NCBI GenBank assembly: GCA_002421745.1
Contig: DISC01000004.1
Location: 103,969-167,968, forward strand
Direction of reading: 5' to 3'
DNA length: 64,000 nt
Source of the DNA: Patescibacteria group bacterium UBA6220
Lineage (GTDB): Bacteria > Patescibacteriota > Minisyncoccia > Minisyncoccales > Minisyncoccaceae
This document shows, one piece after another, positions 19,646 through 28,644 of this stretch. Below the pieces are notes generated by a model. That model was not told the origin of the DNA. It did no database searches and was given only the letters and a program-made list of their open reading frames with translations. How positions within the stretch are numbered: position 1 is the first letter of the stretch; every line of letters begins with the position of its first letter. A program made the translations under genes and the position numbers.

Positions 19646-19677
19646 AAAAAAATAAAAAACTCCCGCAGAAGCGGGAG
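19646..19677 (-). terminator. Terminator of major pilin 2
   Basis: CTCCCGC/GCGGGAG with a TTCT loop, followed by TTTTTTATTTTTTT on the minus strand, 14 nt past the stop of pilin copy 2. Confidence 0.9.
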
Positions 19678-19690
19678 CGATAATAAGAAA

Positions 19691-20170
19691 TTAGTTGTTG
19701 CAAAGATTGTGAACTGCTGATGTGCAACCATCAGTAGTTGATGGGTTCCCAGACCATCCATTACTATCGATACACCAATAATGGGTAACTCCTGAACCAC
19801 CATTTAATGTTTTTAAAACACAATATGTTGTAAGCGTTGTTGTAGGCCCCCAACATGTTGGAGTTGTTGCTTGTTGAGAATTCATATCAGTCACTAATGC
19901 CGCACCATCTGTTCCAACAACAAAGTTCGTTCCTGCAGTTGCACAAGCTCCATTAGTAGTAACTGTTCCGTAATTTGCAAACGCACCCGTTGTATTGTAA
20001 TACAATGCAGCTACTGTTCTCATTTGATCCATATCAGCTTTTATTCTTGCATCTTTGGCTGAGTTTTGAGCACCGCTCATAGAAACAATAATCAAGCCGG
20101 ATAAAATACCAATAATGGCAATAACCACCAATAACTCAATTAAAGTAAAACCTTTGTTTAATTTTGTCAT
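19691..20170 (-). CDS. pilA: Type IV major pilin (copy 2 of 3)
   Basis: 159 aa. Same leader and stalk as copy 1, then the conserved segment KDARIKADMDQMRTVAALYYN. The head carries several Cys (CATAG, TCWGP, YCVLK, WCIDS, DGCTS, LCNN), more than the other copies, so two or more disulfides are possible. Promoter, leader and stalk match copy 1 over more than 200 bp with only a handful of differences. That is a recent duplication or ongoing gene conversion. Confidence 0.92.
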   Translation of the reverse strand: MTKLNKGFTLIELLVVIAIIGILSGLIIVSMSGAQNSAKDARIKADMDQMRTVAALYYNTTGAFANYGTVTTNGACATAGTNFVVGTDGAALVTDMNSQQATTPTCWGPTTTLTTYCVLKTLNGGSGVTHYWCIDSNGWSGNPSTTDGCTSAVHNLCNN

Positions 20171-20222
20171 TTTATTTTTATTTTTATTTTAATTTTACCG
20201 ACCTTTTTATTTTTATAAAATC

Positions 20223-20252
20223 ATTTTATCAGCTTAATAGACTTAACGTCAA
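20223..20252 (-). promoter_or_regulatory. Promoter of pilin copy 2
   Basis: TTGACG (20247-20252), 18-nt spacer, TAAAAT (20223-20228) on the minus strand. Confidence 0.75.
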
Positions 20253-20254
20253 GT

Positions 20255-20279
20255 AAAAAACTCCCATAAAGAAAGTTTT
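20255..20279 (-). terminator. Degenerate terminator of pilin copy 3
   Basis: On the minus strand AAAACTTTC pairs with GGGAGTTTT using two G-U pairs, with a 5-nt loop and a U-run. It matches the other two pilin terminators in position and in the GGGAGTTTTTT side, but the other arm has drifted C to U while pairing in RNA is kept. Confidence 0.65.
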
Positions 20280-20299
20280 CACAGCTTAATCAACAATTT

Positions 20300-20770
20300 T
20301 TAATCAGAAGCACAATCCAAAGTACCTTCATCGCAATTTGCTACCGCAGAAGTAAGACCAGAATAACCAATAGAATCAACACACCATACTGTGCCAGCTT
20401 GCAAATCAAAAGCTGCACAATAAGCTGTTCCATCAGCGCTTATCCTTATACTTGGAGTAGCTGTGTCATAATCAACAATATCATCACATACTGTTTTAGC
20501 ATCACCACCAGCGAGCATAAAGGTACTAGGTGTTGCAGTACAAGCCGTAAGATTTACTGCTGTAGTAGTACTGCTAAATAAATTACTATTACTAATTGCA
20601 TAAACCATAGCTGCTGACCTTAACTGATCTGCTCCAGCCTGCACCCTAGCATCATTAGCTGATTGAGTAGCAGTACTCATAGAAACAATAATCAAGCCGG
20701 ATAAAATACCAATAATGGCAATAACTACCAATAACTCAATTAAAGTAAAACCTTTGTTTAATTTTGTCAT
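20300..20770 (-). CDS. pilA: Type IV major pilin (copy 3 of 3)
   Basis: 156 aa. Leader and stalk are identical to copies 1 and 2 (MTKLNKG-FTLIELLVVIAIIG), but the neck differs (TATQSANDARVQAGADQLRS). This is the most diverged of the three. The head has about seven Cys, ending in CDEGTLDCASD. It lies directly downstream of pilC but has its own promoter. It could be the ancestral copy or a pilin with a separate role. Confidence 0.9.
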   Translation of the reverse strand: MTKLNKGFTLIELLVVIAIIGILSGLIIVSMSTATQSANDARVQAGADQLRSAAMVYAISNSNLFSSTTTAVNLTACTATPSTFMLAGGDAKTVCDDIVDYDTATPSIRISADGTAYCAAFDLQAGTVWCVDSIGYSGLTSAVANCDEGTLDCASD

Positions 20771-20816
20771 TTTATTTTTATTTTAATTTTACCAAACTTT
20801 TTATTTTTATAAAATC

Positions 20817-20846
20817 ATTTTATCAGCTTAAGAGACCTAGCGTCAA
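20817..20846 (-). promoter_or_regulatory. Promoter of pilin copy 3
   Basis: TTGACG (20841-20846), 18-nt spacer, TAAAAT (20817-20822) on the minus strand, between pilC and the pilin start. Confidence 0.7.
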
Positions 20847-20858
20847 GTAATTCAATTA

Positions 20859-22079
20859 TTACTGTGGAACCGTAGTACTGATTTGATAAATAGGCAATAA
20901 AATAGCTGCCACCAAAAATGCCACCATTACAGCGAGACCAATAATTAAAATCGGCTCGATAACACTACTAATCGAAGAAACAAAAACTTCTGTTTCTCTT
21001 TTGAAAAAACGCACAATATTTAAAAGCGACGAATCTAAACGTCCTGTTTTTTCTCCCACTGATGCCATTTGCACAAAAAGCGGAGTAATTTCTTTTTCAT
21101 ATTGAGACAAGGCAAAAGCAATTCCCTCTCCTTTGATTACCCTATTTCTAGTATCTAAAATTATACGACGATAAACATTATTATCAATCAAATCTGCCAC
21201 AACTTCCAAAGCATCCGCAATAGGAATACCGGCAGAAATAAGAGTAGAAAAATTTTCCGCAAAACGAGTTAAAAAAAGATTCTGAAAAAATCTACCAAAA
21301 ACCGGAACCTTTAAAATAAATGTATCTATCACTTCTTTGCCTTCTTTTGTTTTTGGATAATAAATACCAAATCCAACTAATCCCGCTAAGACAGCCAAAA
21401 CAATATACCATCTGGTAACAAAAAAGTCAGAAATTGAAATCAAGATACGCGTAGTCAATGGTAATTGCTGTCCAGAAGCAGTTAAAACTTTAATTAAATT
21501 CGGCACTACAAAAGTCATTAACACAATAAAAATCAAAACAAAAATACCCAAAATAACGCCTGGATAAATCATTGCTCCCATGGTTTTGCTGCGAATATTA
21601 TATTCACTTTCCACATGATCAGCTGTTCTTTCCAAAATATTAGGCAAATCACCAGAAGCTTCTCCAGACCTCACCATATTAACATAAAAAGTTGAAAAAA
21701 TTTCTGGATATCTAGCAAAAGATTTTGACAATAAAGTTCCACCTCTTACGTCTGAGGATATTTTGGCTAATTTTTCTTTCATTGCCTTATTTGTAGTTTG
21801 ATTTGCCAAAGCATCCAAAGCCTCAGCTGGAAAAACATTACTATCAATCATAATAGATAGCTGCCTACTAAACATAACTATTTCTTTTTGCGAAATTCTA
21901 TTTAAAAAAGGCAAAGAAAACTTTGTATCAAGAAATCCTGCATTTTCTTTTTCTTCAAGTAGTGTTGGGTAAAGATTTTTAGTGCTTAAGGCATCCAAAA
22001 CCTCGTCTCGAGAACTTGCCTCGATTGTTCCAGTAAGAGTTTTACCACTAGAATCTTTTGCTTGATAAATATATTTCAT
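20859..22079 (-). CDS. pilC: Type IV pilus inner-membrane platform protein PilC
   Basis: 406 aa, normal for the GspF/PilC family. It begins with the cytoplasmic motif MKYIYQAKDSSGKTLTGTIEA. Two T2SSF repeats follow, each with a conserved Gly/Glu-rich segment (VRSGEASGDLPNILE and ASVGEKTGRLDSSLL) and three membrane helices in total. It couples the ATPases PilB and PilT to the growing pilus. It follows pilT with a 6-nt gap, so pilB-pilT-pilC are one transcript. Confidence 0.95.
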   Translation of the reverse strand: MKYIYQAKDSSGKTLTGTIEASSRDEVLDALSTKNLYPTLLEEKENAGFLDTKFSLPFLNRISQKEIVMFSRQLSIMIDSNVFPAEALDALANQTTNKAMKEKLAKISSDVRGGTLLSKSFARYPEIFSTFYVNMVRSGEASGDLPNILERTADHVESEYNIRSKTMGAMIYPGVILGIFVLIFIVLMTFVVPNLIKVLTASGQQLPLTTRILISISDFFVTRWYIVLAVLAGLVGFGIYYPKTKEGKEVIDTFILKVPVFGRFFQNLFLTRFAENFSTLISAGIPIADALEVVADLIDNNVYRRIILDTRNRVIKGEGIAFALSQYEKEITPLFVQMASVGEKTGRLDSSLLNIVRFFKRETEVFVSSISSVIEPILIIGLAVMVAFLVAAILLPIYQISTTVPQ

Positions 22080-22085
22080 AAATAA

Positions 22086-23156
22086 CTATTGCAATATTAT
22101 CTTTTTTAGCTCCTTAGCATTAGGCGAATAATTAAGCGCACTTTCAAGAGATACCATTTTTTTTCTTACCATCTCAGCAAGAGACCGATTTAAAGAAACC
22201 ATTCCTAAGTCTGACGACGTTTCAATAACTAATGGTAATTCATAAACCTTGTTTTCTCTAATTATATTAGAAACTGCTTGAGTGTTAAAAAGAACTTCAC
22301 AGGCTGGCACCACTCGACCGTCATCAATAGATGGAATAAGACGCTGAGATACAATACCCAAAAGAGAACTGGATAATTGTGCACGAATTTGATTTTGTTG
22401 TTCTCCAGAAAAAGCATCAACAATCCTATTGATAGTTTGGGACGCTGAGTTAGTATGCAAAGTAGCAAAAACCAAGTGTCCTGTTTCCGCAGCTGTAATA
22501 GCTGTAGCAATTGTTTCAGGATCTCTCATTTCACCTACCATAATCACATCTGGATCTTCACGAAAAGTTGATTTTAATGCTTTTGAAAAAGAAAGTGTAT
22601 CCGAACCCAATTCTCTCTGACTAATAATAGCCTTATCGTTTTCAAAAATATATTCAACCGGATCTTCAATAGTAATAATATTACAAGCTCTATTTTTATT
22701 TATATCATCAATTACCGCTGCCATTGTAGTACTTTTTCCATGACTAGCTGGACCAGTAATCAAAACAAATCCTTGCATAGCCTTGGTGAATCTATATAAG
22801 ATTGTTGGCAGATTTAATTCTTCTATACTTTTAATCTTTTTTTGAACTGAACGCAAAGCTGCGGCCAATGTTCCAGATTGATAATAAATATTTACTCTAA
22901 ATCGTCCAACCCCCTGAAAATCATAAGAAAAATCGATTTCTCTTTCTGTAGATAATTTTTCTATTTGCGCTTCGCTCATCAAAGCATAACACAATTCTTT
23001 TGTGTCCAATGCGCTTGTTTTTTTATCCTTACTCAAAGACATCAACTTTCGATTAATTCTCAAAACTGGAGGATGGTCAGCAACAATATGCAAATCAGAT
23101 GCCCCTTTTTCTACTGCTAGATACAAAAGTTGTTGTAAGTAATTTTTATAATCCAT
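22086..23156 (-). CDS. pilT: Pilus retraction ATPase PilT
   Basis: 356 aa. A hexameric ATPase that depolymerises type IV pili. Walker A is GPASHGKST (~134-142): GxxxxGKS/T is kept, but the usual TGSG is replaced by ASHG. The Asp box and Walker B (DPDVIMVGEMRDPETI) and the His box (GHLVFATLHTN) are present. The C-terminal AVSNIIRE matches the AIRNLIRE motif specific to PilT, which separates it from PilB. Gene order after pilB is standard. Confidence 0.93.
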   Translation of the reverse strand: MDYKNYLQQLLYLAVEKGASDLHIVADHPPVLRINRKLMSLSKDKKTSALDTKELCYALMSEAQIEKLSTEREIDFSYDFQGVGRFRVNIYYQSGTLAAALRSVQKKIKSIEELNLPTILYRFTKAMQGFVLITGPASHGKSTTMAAVIDDINKNRACNIITIEDPVEYIFENDKAIISQRELGSDTLSFSKALKSTFREDPDVIMVGEMRDPETIATAITAAETGHLVFATLHTNSASQTINRIVDAFSGEQQNQIRAQLSSSLLGIVSQRLIPSIDDGRVVPACEVLFNTQAVSNIIRENKVYELPLVIETSSDLGMVSLNRSLAEMVRKKMVSLESALNYSPNAKELKKIILQ

Positions 23157-23160
23157 TTTT

Positions 23161-24894
23161 TTAATCTGTTACTCGCAAAGCTTCTTCTAGAGAAATCTCT
23201 CCAGAAACCACCTTTATTAATGCATCTTGTTTCATAGTAATCATTCCTTGCCTTTTCGCTTCTGCCATAATTCTTGATTCATTTGGATCGGAAATTATAA
23301 TTGCTTCTAATTCTGGTGTCATTTTCAAAATTTCAAAAACTCCAATTCTGCCTTTCTCCCCCTTCATACTACATTTAGAACAACCAACTGGTTTGTAAAC
23401 ATAAATATCACTAAGATCAATGTCTTTTTTTGACTTTGCAGGAGCATCTTCTAATTCTTTCAAAATAAATTTTTCAATTTCTTTGCTTGGTTTTAATTTT
23501 TCTTTACAATATGGACACAACCTCAAAGCTAGTCTTTGCGCCAAAGCGATATTTAAACTAGCGGGCAAAAGAAACGGCTTAACATTCATATCAATCAAAC
23601 GAGGAACAACACCAATAGCATTGTTGGTGTGCAGAGTAGATAAAACAACGTGACCAGTTAAAGCGGCCTGCACAGCCAAAGAAGCTGATTCTTCGTCTCT
23701 AATTTCACCAACCATAATAATATCTGGATCCTGCCTCACTACTGACCTCAATCCTTGTCCAAAATCATAACCAATCTCTGGTCTAATCTGAGATTGATTA
23801 ACTCCTTCCATATAATACTCAATCGGATCTTCCAAGGTTATTACATTAAATTCTGGTTTATTTAATTCTTGCAACATTGAATAAAGCGTTGTGGTTTTAC
23901 CAGATCCTGTGGGACCAGTAGCCAAAATCATACCAAATGGTTTTTCTACTGCTTCTTTTATAATATCATAGTTAACTCCGCTTATTCCTATTTCTTCATA
24001 AGTCCTTAGTCCTTCTGTTGGATCCAAAACCCTAATTACCATTTTTTCTCCTAATTTTGTCGGCAAAGTTGAAACCCTAAAATCAACTTCTTTTCCATCT
24101 ATTTTTGCAGAAAAACGACCATCCTGAGGGATTCTTGTTTCGTCAATCCTCATATTACTTAAAATTTTTATCCTCGCAATAATTGAAGGATGTGTATGGC
24201 TGGGTAAAAAAAGCGACGAATAAAGAGTTCCATCCATTCGAAAACGAATTCTTAATTGTTTTTCTTCTGGTTCAATATGAATATCCGAAGCTTTCCCGTC
24301 TACTGCATGACGCAAAATAACTCCTACCATTTTAATGATCGGAGCTTCCTCAGTAAGCTCGGCAATATCCATGTTGTCTTTTTTTCCAAAAACCGCTACA
24401 TTTTTTTCAGACCCCAGCTCAGTTTCTAGTTCTGTCAAAGCTTTATCTACCTCCTCTTCTATACTTCGATATTGCTTGATATATTTATCAAACTGCTTTT
24501 GGCTAATTAAATAAAATTGAATAGCATACCCTTGTTGTCTTGCCAAAAAATCAATAGCTTCTTTAGCTTTGATATTTTCCGGATCAAGCATTCCCACCTT
24601 TAAAACATTATCTTCTCCTAAGCCCAAGGGTATTGTTTGATAAAATCTAGCTGATTCTTCTGGAACCAAAGCAAGAGTTTCTACTGGAATAATAAATGAA
24701 ACATCTTCTTCAAAAATAGAAGTACTATATATTTCTGATTTTAATTTGTTTAGATCTTCCTCGCTTAAAATTCTTTTAATTAACAAAAAATCCTCTTCCG
24801 TGGATTCTTTATATTCTTCTGCTAATTCTTTTTTTAAAGAATCTGCCTGCTCTTCGGTAATTATTTTTTTTTCAACTAATTTTTCAATTAACAT
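23161..24894 (-). CDS. pilB: Pilus extension ATPase PilB (GspE family)
   Basis: 577 aa. It drives pilus polymerisation. The N-terminal GspE/MshE domain (residues ~1-150) is followed by the ATPase with Walker A GPTGSGKTT (~326-334), DPDIIMVGEIRDEESA and GHVVLSTLHTN. A four-Cys zinc site is present (LCPYC near 460, then CSKCSMKG), typical of PilB/GspE and absent from PilT. The stop is 4 nt before pilT. Confidence 0.95.
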   Translation of the reverse strand: MLIEKLVEKKIITEEQADSLKKELAEEYKESTEEDFLLIKRILSEEDLNKLKSEIYSTSIFEEDVSFIIPVETLALVPEESARFYQTIPLGLGEDNVLKVGMLDPENIKAKEAIDFLARQQGYAIQFYLISQKQFDKYIKQYRSIEEEVDKALTELETELGSEKNVAVFGKKDNMDIAELTEEAPIIKMVGVILRHAVDGKASDIHIEPEEKQLRIRFRMDGTLYSSLFLPSHTHPSIIARIKILSNMRIDETRIPQDGRFSAKIDGKEVDFRVSTLPTKLGEKMVIRVLDPTEGLRTYEEIGISGVNYDIIKEAVEKPFGMILATGPTGSGKTTTLYSMLQELNKPEFNVITLEDPIEYYMEGVNQSQIRPEIGYDFGQGLRSVVRQDPDIIMVGEIRDEESASLAVQAALTGHVVLSTLHTNNAIGVVPRLIDMNVKPFLLPASLNIALAQRLALRLCPYCKEKLKPSKEIEKFILKELEDAPAKSKKDIDLSDIYVYKPVGCSKCSMKGEKGRIGVFEILKMTPELEAIIISDPNESRIMAEAKRQGMITMKQDALIKVVSGEISLEEALRVTD

Positions 24895-24915
24895 AATTTA
24901 ATAAAATTAAATACA

Positions 24916-25287
24916 TTATTCAATCGTATCACTAGGATTCGATTGTGTAGAACTTTGAATAGACATTCCTGTTGGAGGAATAAAAGGGTTTGATCTGCCG
25001 GTTTTTATTCCCAAGCCATCGCTTGGTCTAAATTGAGAATAATCAGGAAAAGATTCTAAAGATTCAAATTCACTTGATTTTAAAAACTCAAAATCAATAG
25101 CAACTGGTGATTGATATGTCGTGCCAGTTGGAATAGTTAAAGTAGAAACTAACGATGTTGGAAGTTTTTTAAAATAAAAGAAAAATGCACAAACCAAAAG
25201 AATAACCAAAATACCAACTAAAAATATCGGTCTAGACCTTGTAAGACTTGTGCCCGAACTAGGATTGTTATTTTTTAAAATATCCAT
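24916..25287 (-). CDS. Small membrane protein of the pilus operon
   Basis: About 123 aa from the ATG at 25287; a longer reading from 25317 would overlap the pilO-like gene. It has a Ser/Thr/Asn-rich N-terminus, one membrane helix (~IFLVGILVILLVCAFFFYF), then a soluble C-terminal part rich in Pro and Ser. It lies between the PilO-like gene and pilB, the place where PilP-like alignment-complex proteins occur in other bacteria. I see no PilP sequence signature, so the role is inferred from position only. Confidence 0.6.
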   Translation of the reverse strand: MDILKNNNPSSGTSLTRSRPIFLVGILVILLVCAFFFYFKKLPTSLVSTLTIPTGTTYQSPVAIDFEFLKSSEFESLESFPDYSQFRPSDGLGIKTGRSNPFIPPTGMSIQSSTQSNPSDTIE

Positions 25288-25294
25288 TTTTTTA

Positions 25295-25936
25295 TTAATA
25301 AGAATAAATTTCCGCACTTATATTATAAGAACTTATCGCTGTTCCTCCAGAAAATCTAATTGACTTTATTGAAATCAAATAAGCTTGATTTTCGAATATT
25401 TTTAATAAATTTTTGAATTGATCATAGGTACCATTAGCACTAATTGTAACTGTCGTAACCCTTACTGGCCCCTGAATTGAACCAAAAGAACTAGTAGATT
25501 TTTTGACTGGAACCCCCGCAGTCTCGCTACTTCCAGTAGTATTTTTTAAAACTGGCTGCTCTTTATTACTAGCCCCCACCCCATCAATCGATGCTGGTTC
25601 GGTAAAACTAAGGCTAATTAAAGACATTTTACTTCTTTTGATAATATCTTGGAAAAAAAGATTAATTTCTGATAAAAAGAATGGCGTAGAAATAAAATTA
25701 GCATCTATTTTTTCCTTTTTTTCTGGCCAATTCACTTCTATTAATGATTGCTCTGCTTGTGATAATTTTTGATTTCTATCTGCCCCCAAAGATTTTTGTG
25801 CTTCCAAACTCTTTATTTGATCATCATATTTTTTATTAGAGTCATATTCACTCAAACCAAACATATAAACAATTCCTGCTGAAACAACAAGAAGCACCAA
25901 AGAAGCTATAAGCAAAAGAATTGTTTTTTTATTCAT
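25295..25936 (-). CDS. pilO: PilO-like pilus alignment protein
   Basis: 213 aa. One N-terminal membrane helix (residues ~5-26), then a coiled coil (YDDQIKSLEAQKSLGADRNQKLSQ), then an alpha/beta domain (GTYDQFKNLLKIFENQAYLISIKSI) that matches the ferredoxin-like fold of PilO. It likely pairs with the PilN-like protein upstream (4-nt gap) in the inner membrane and links PilM to the pilus machine. Sequence similarity is weak, so the call leans on topology and gene order. Confidence 0.75.
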   Translation of the reverse strand: MNKKTILLLIASLVLLVVSAGIVYMFGLSEYDSNKKYDDQIKSLEAQKSLGADRNQKLSQAEQSLIEVNWPEKKEKIDANFISTPFFLSEINLFFQDIIKRSKMSLISLSFTEPASIDGVGASNKEQPVLKNTTGSSETAGVPVKKSTSSFGSIQGPVRVTTVTISANGTYDQFKNLLKIFENQAYLISIKSIRFSGGTAISSYNISAEIYSY

Positions 25937-25940
25937 ATTT

Positions 25941-26471
25941 TTATTTTAAAACTTGGGAACTAACAATAAGCGCAAAATCAAAAGTAACCATATTTGCATC
26001 ATTTGATCTTATGTTTGAAATTTCATATTTTTCTATTAATGGTTGATTTTTTAAAATTGCTATCTGCTGTATCACTGGTTGAAAACCATTAGCAGCCCCA
26101 CTCAGACTAACAGAACGACTATCCAAATTTAATGAAAAATTACTAAAATAAATTTGTGGATGAACCCATGTTTCAAAGTTTTCAAAAAATTTCGATGTTT
26201 TGGCTCGAGATTGGAATAAAATCTTATAGTCAGATACTTCTTCTCCAATAGAAGCTAAATCTTCTTGAGAATATCCGCCTGTTGTAGATTTTTGCTGAGC
26301 TATTTCCCTATTAAGATCGCTTATTCGCATTTCTTTTTCGGGATTAGCCATAAAATGAAAATAAGCAAAAAATCCAAGCGCTGCAAACAATACCAAAACA
26401 GCGATTGTTAAAAAAATATTAACAATAAGAGATGAGCTTTCTTTTTCTGATGAACTTAATTCGATTGCCAT
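25941..26471 (-). CDS. pilN: PilN-like pilus alignment protein
   Basis: 176 aa. A short cytoplasmic N-terminus (MAIELSSSEKESSSL) is followed by a membrane helix (~15-42), a coiled coil and a small C-terminal domain. The topology and the position between pilM and pilO fit PilN. The typical PilN cytoplasmic INLLPWR motif, which binds PilM, is not visible; IELSSSEKE occupies that place. The interaction with PilM may therefore differ. Confidence 0.68.
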   Translation of the reverse strand: MAIELSSSEKESSSLIVNIFLTIAVLVLFAALGFFAYFHFMANPEKEMRISDLNREIAQQKSTTGGYSQEDLASIGEEVSDYKILFQSRAKTSKFFENFETWVHPQIYFSNFSLNLDSRSVSLSGAANGFQPVIQQIAILKNQPLIEKYEISNIRSNDANMVTFDFALIVSSQVLK

Positions 26472-26557
26472 TTATTATTATTTATTTTTTTAGATTATTT
26501 TTAAACACAATCTTTATTTTCATTAATATTATAAATTATTTTCAATTAACTTTCAAA

Positions 26558-27637
26558 TCAGGCTTCGTATTTTCTTAGAGCCTCCCCCATAGCTATTGCA
26601 AAAGTTGGATTTAATTCATCTATCCGGCGATTTAATTTTTGTGGAAATTCTATTCCACTAAAAGATTTTCCCAAAGATATTTCCATTCCGGAAAAATCCT
26701 CCTCATCAAAAACGCTTTTAAAATAATCTACAATGCCAAGCATTTGAGAAGATCCTCCAGCCAACACCATTTTTTTAATTTTAGCGTGTTCTATATTTTG
26801 ATAATCTATAGCAACTTTTTTTATTTTTTTAATAATAGACGAAATAACTGGAACTAGAATTTGAGCAATATCATCTCTTTCGTCATTTAACAATCCGTTT
26901 TCTTTTTTAATTTCTTCCGCTTCCCTGATTTCTATTCCCAAAGTTTCAGCTAATTTTTCGGTCAAATCTTTTCCAGCAATATCAAAACTAAAACTTGTTT
27001 TAACGTAATTATCATCAGCAATACTAACAATTGTACTTTGATATCCGATTTCAACTATGCACGTAGTAGGTTCATTAGGTTTAACAAGGCATCTTTTTAA
27101 TCCCCAAGCTTCAGCTTCCAAAGCCTGCAATTCTAATCCAGAAACCTCGGCAATAGTTTTGTATTGCTCAACCAAAACTTTTGGTATAGCCATTAGCAAT
27201 ACTTTGTTTTTTTGCTTAACTGGGTCTTTGCTTATGCATTGCCAGTCCAAAACAACTTCTGACATTGGCAAAGGAATGTGTTTTCTAGCCTCAAAACCAA
27301 TCGCGCCGTTAAGTTCTTTTTTTGTCATTGGCGGCAATTCAAAAGAAACAAAAAAGGTAGAAAAATCCGGCAAAGAAAAAATCGCTTTTTTTGATTTTAT
27401 ATCCGCAGCATCAATAATTGATCTTACGGCCTTTGAGATATTTTCAATAGATGGATTAAGAGTATTTTTATCAAAATTTCTAAAAGAATGACTAGCTGCA
27501 ATATCCAAATTTAACTCACCGTAATTTTCCAATTGCGCCTTATCTTTTTTTCTGGACACTTCAATCATTCTAATTGATTTTGTGCCAACATCTATACCTA
27601 CACTATTGTGATTTTGTTTCTTGCCAAAAAGAGACAT
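26558..27637 (-). CDS. pilM: Type IV pilus assembly ATPase-like PilM
   Basis: 359 aa, actin-like (FtsA/PilM) fold. The nucleotide-binding phosphate loops are visible: VGIDVGTKSIRMIEV at residues ~13-27 and IVEIGYQSTIVSI. The adenosine motif VLAGGSSQM lies near residue 290. PilM sits at the cytoplasmic face and binds PilN. It is the first gene of the pilM-N-O-x-B-T-C cluster and is preceded by an extended -10 element, so transcription of the cluster probably starts here. Confidence 0.93.
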   Translation of the reverse strand: MSLFGKKQNHNSVGIDVGTKSIRMIEVSRKKDKAQLENYGELNLDIAASHSFRNFDKNTLNPSIENISKAVRSIIDAADIKSKKAIFSLPDFSTFFVSFELPPMTKKELNGAIGFEARKHIPLPMSEVVLDWQCISKDPVKQKNKVLLMAIPKVLVEQYKTIAEVSGLELQALEAEAWGLKRCLVKPNEPTTCIVEIGYQSTIVSIADDNYVKTSFSFDIAGKDLTEKLAETLGIEIREAEEIKKENGLLNDERDDIAQILVPVISSIIKKIKKVAIDYQNIEHAKIKKMVLAGGSSQMLGIVDYFKSVFDEEDFSGMEISLGKSFSGIEFPQKLNRRIDELNPTFAIAMGEALRKYEA

Positions 27638-27650
27638 AATATTTTTTTAA

Positions 27651-27659
27651 AGTATACCA
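27651..27659 (-). promoter_or_regulatory. Extended -10 element of the pilM operon
   Basis: Minus-strand TGGTATACT (TGn plus a 5/6 match to TATAAT), 13 nt before the pilM ATG. No good -35 is seen, and the leader would be very short. Confidence 0.45.
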
Positions 27660-27728
27660 TTTTTAAAAACTTTTGAAAACACCTGCAAGTGACTATTCTT
27701 AAAAATTAATTTATAATATTTACAAAAA

Positions 27729-28454
27729 ATGAAATTCGATTTTTTTTCAAATATAAAAGATTTTATTTTAGATATAATTTTTCCAAAAAAATGCTTAAAT
27801 TGCGGAAAAGAAGGGACTTTTTGCTGTGAAGATTGCTTTTCTTTGATTAGCATTAATCCTTTTGAATATTGCCTTTGCGAAAACCCCCAAAAACTACCAA
27901 ACACGGGAAAATGTTTTCATTGTGAGAAAAAAACATTAAACGGATTATATTCTGCCACAGACTTTAAACAAAAAATTGTAAAACGATTAATACACAATTT
28001 AAAATACCATCAACAAATTAAAGAATTGTCCTATCCCCTCTCTGCTCTGATTTTAACACATTTATATTTTGTCGCAAAGGTTTTTCCAATAGACTCCCTG
28101 CTTATTCCTGTCCCGCTTTTTACAAAAAGAAAAAGAAGGCGCGGATTTAATCAAGCCGAAGAAATTGGTAAAATAATTTCTGAAAAAATAAACATCCAAA
28201 TAACAACAGAAAACCTAATAAGAATCAAAAACACCAAACAACAAGTTGGCCTAAGTAAAAATGAACGAGAAAAAAACATCAAAGACGCTTTTACAGTAAA
28301 AGACAAAGAATCAATTAAAAATAAAATAATAATCTTAATTGACGATGTTTATACTACTGGAGCAACAATGGAAGAATGCGCCAAAACATTAAAAAAAGCT
28401 GGAGCCAAACAAGTTTGGGGGCTAACAGTAGCCAGAGAAATAAATCATCAATAA
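27729..28454 (+). CDS. comF: ComF-family phosphoribosyltransferase-like protein
   Basis: 241 aa. N-terminal zinc-finger-like Cys clusters (CLNCGKEGTFCCEDC from residue 24, then GKCFHCEK) precede a type I phosphoribosyltransferase domain with the PRPP loop IILIDDVYTTGATM (~200-213). ComF proteins are needed for natural transformation, probably for handling imported single-stranded DNA. Here it is divergent from the pilus operon, whose machine would take up DNA, so a competence role is plausible. A TATAAT box lies 10 nt upstream of the start. Confidence 0.9.
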   Translation: MKFDFFSNIKDFILDIIFPKKCLNCGKEGTFCCEDCFSLISINPFEYCLCENPQKLPNTGKCFHCEKKTLNGLYSATDFKQKIVKRLIHNLKYHQQIKELSYPLSALILTHLYFVAKVFPIDSLLIPVPLFTKRKRRRGFNQAEEIGKIISEKINIQITTENLIRIKNTKQQVGLSKNEREKNIKDAFTVKDKESIKNKIIILIDDVYTTGATMEECAKTLKKAGAKQVWGLTVAREINHQ

Positions 28455-28455
28455 T

Positions 28456-28644
28456 CTATAAGAAAAACAGCTTATCAATTGGGGTTTTTAGTTCTTTAGC
28501 TATATTCAAAGCTAATTTAAGAGACGGATTATATTTTCCTTGTTCAAGAAAAACAATAGTCTCTCGCCTTACCCCAGCTTTCTCTGCTAACTCTTCCTGA
28601 GTAATACCGAGTTTGGTTCTAAATTTTTTAATCTCGTTTTTCAT
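28456..28644 (-). CDS. XRE-family helix-turn-helix regulator
   Basis: 62 aa, a single Cro/CI-type DNA-binding domain: [20 protein letters not shown] forms helices 2-3, and [13 protein letters not shown] closes the fold. The start overlaps the end of the DUF2178-like membrane gene by 17 nt, so the two are translationally coupled. XRE plus small membrane protein is a recurring two-gene unit in bacteria. A perfect inverted repeat over the promoter is a likely autoregulatory operator. Confidence 0.85.
   Translation of the reverse strand: MKNEIKKFRTKLGITQEELAEKAGVRRETIVFLEQGKYNPSLKLALNIAKELKTPIDKLFFL

Noticed and set aside
27057..27491. 144-aa plus-strand frame inside pilM
   Set aside because: Antisense to a clear PilM protein; no start signals.
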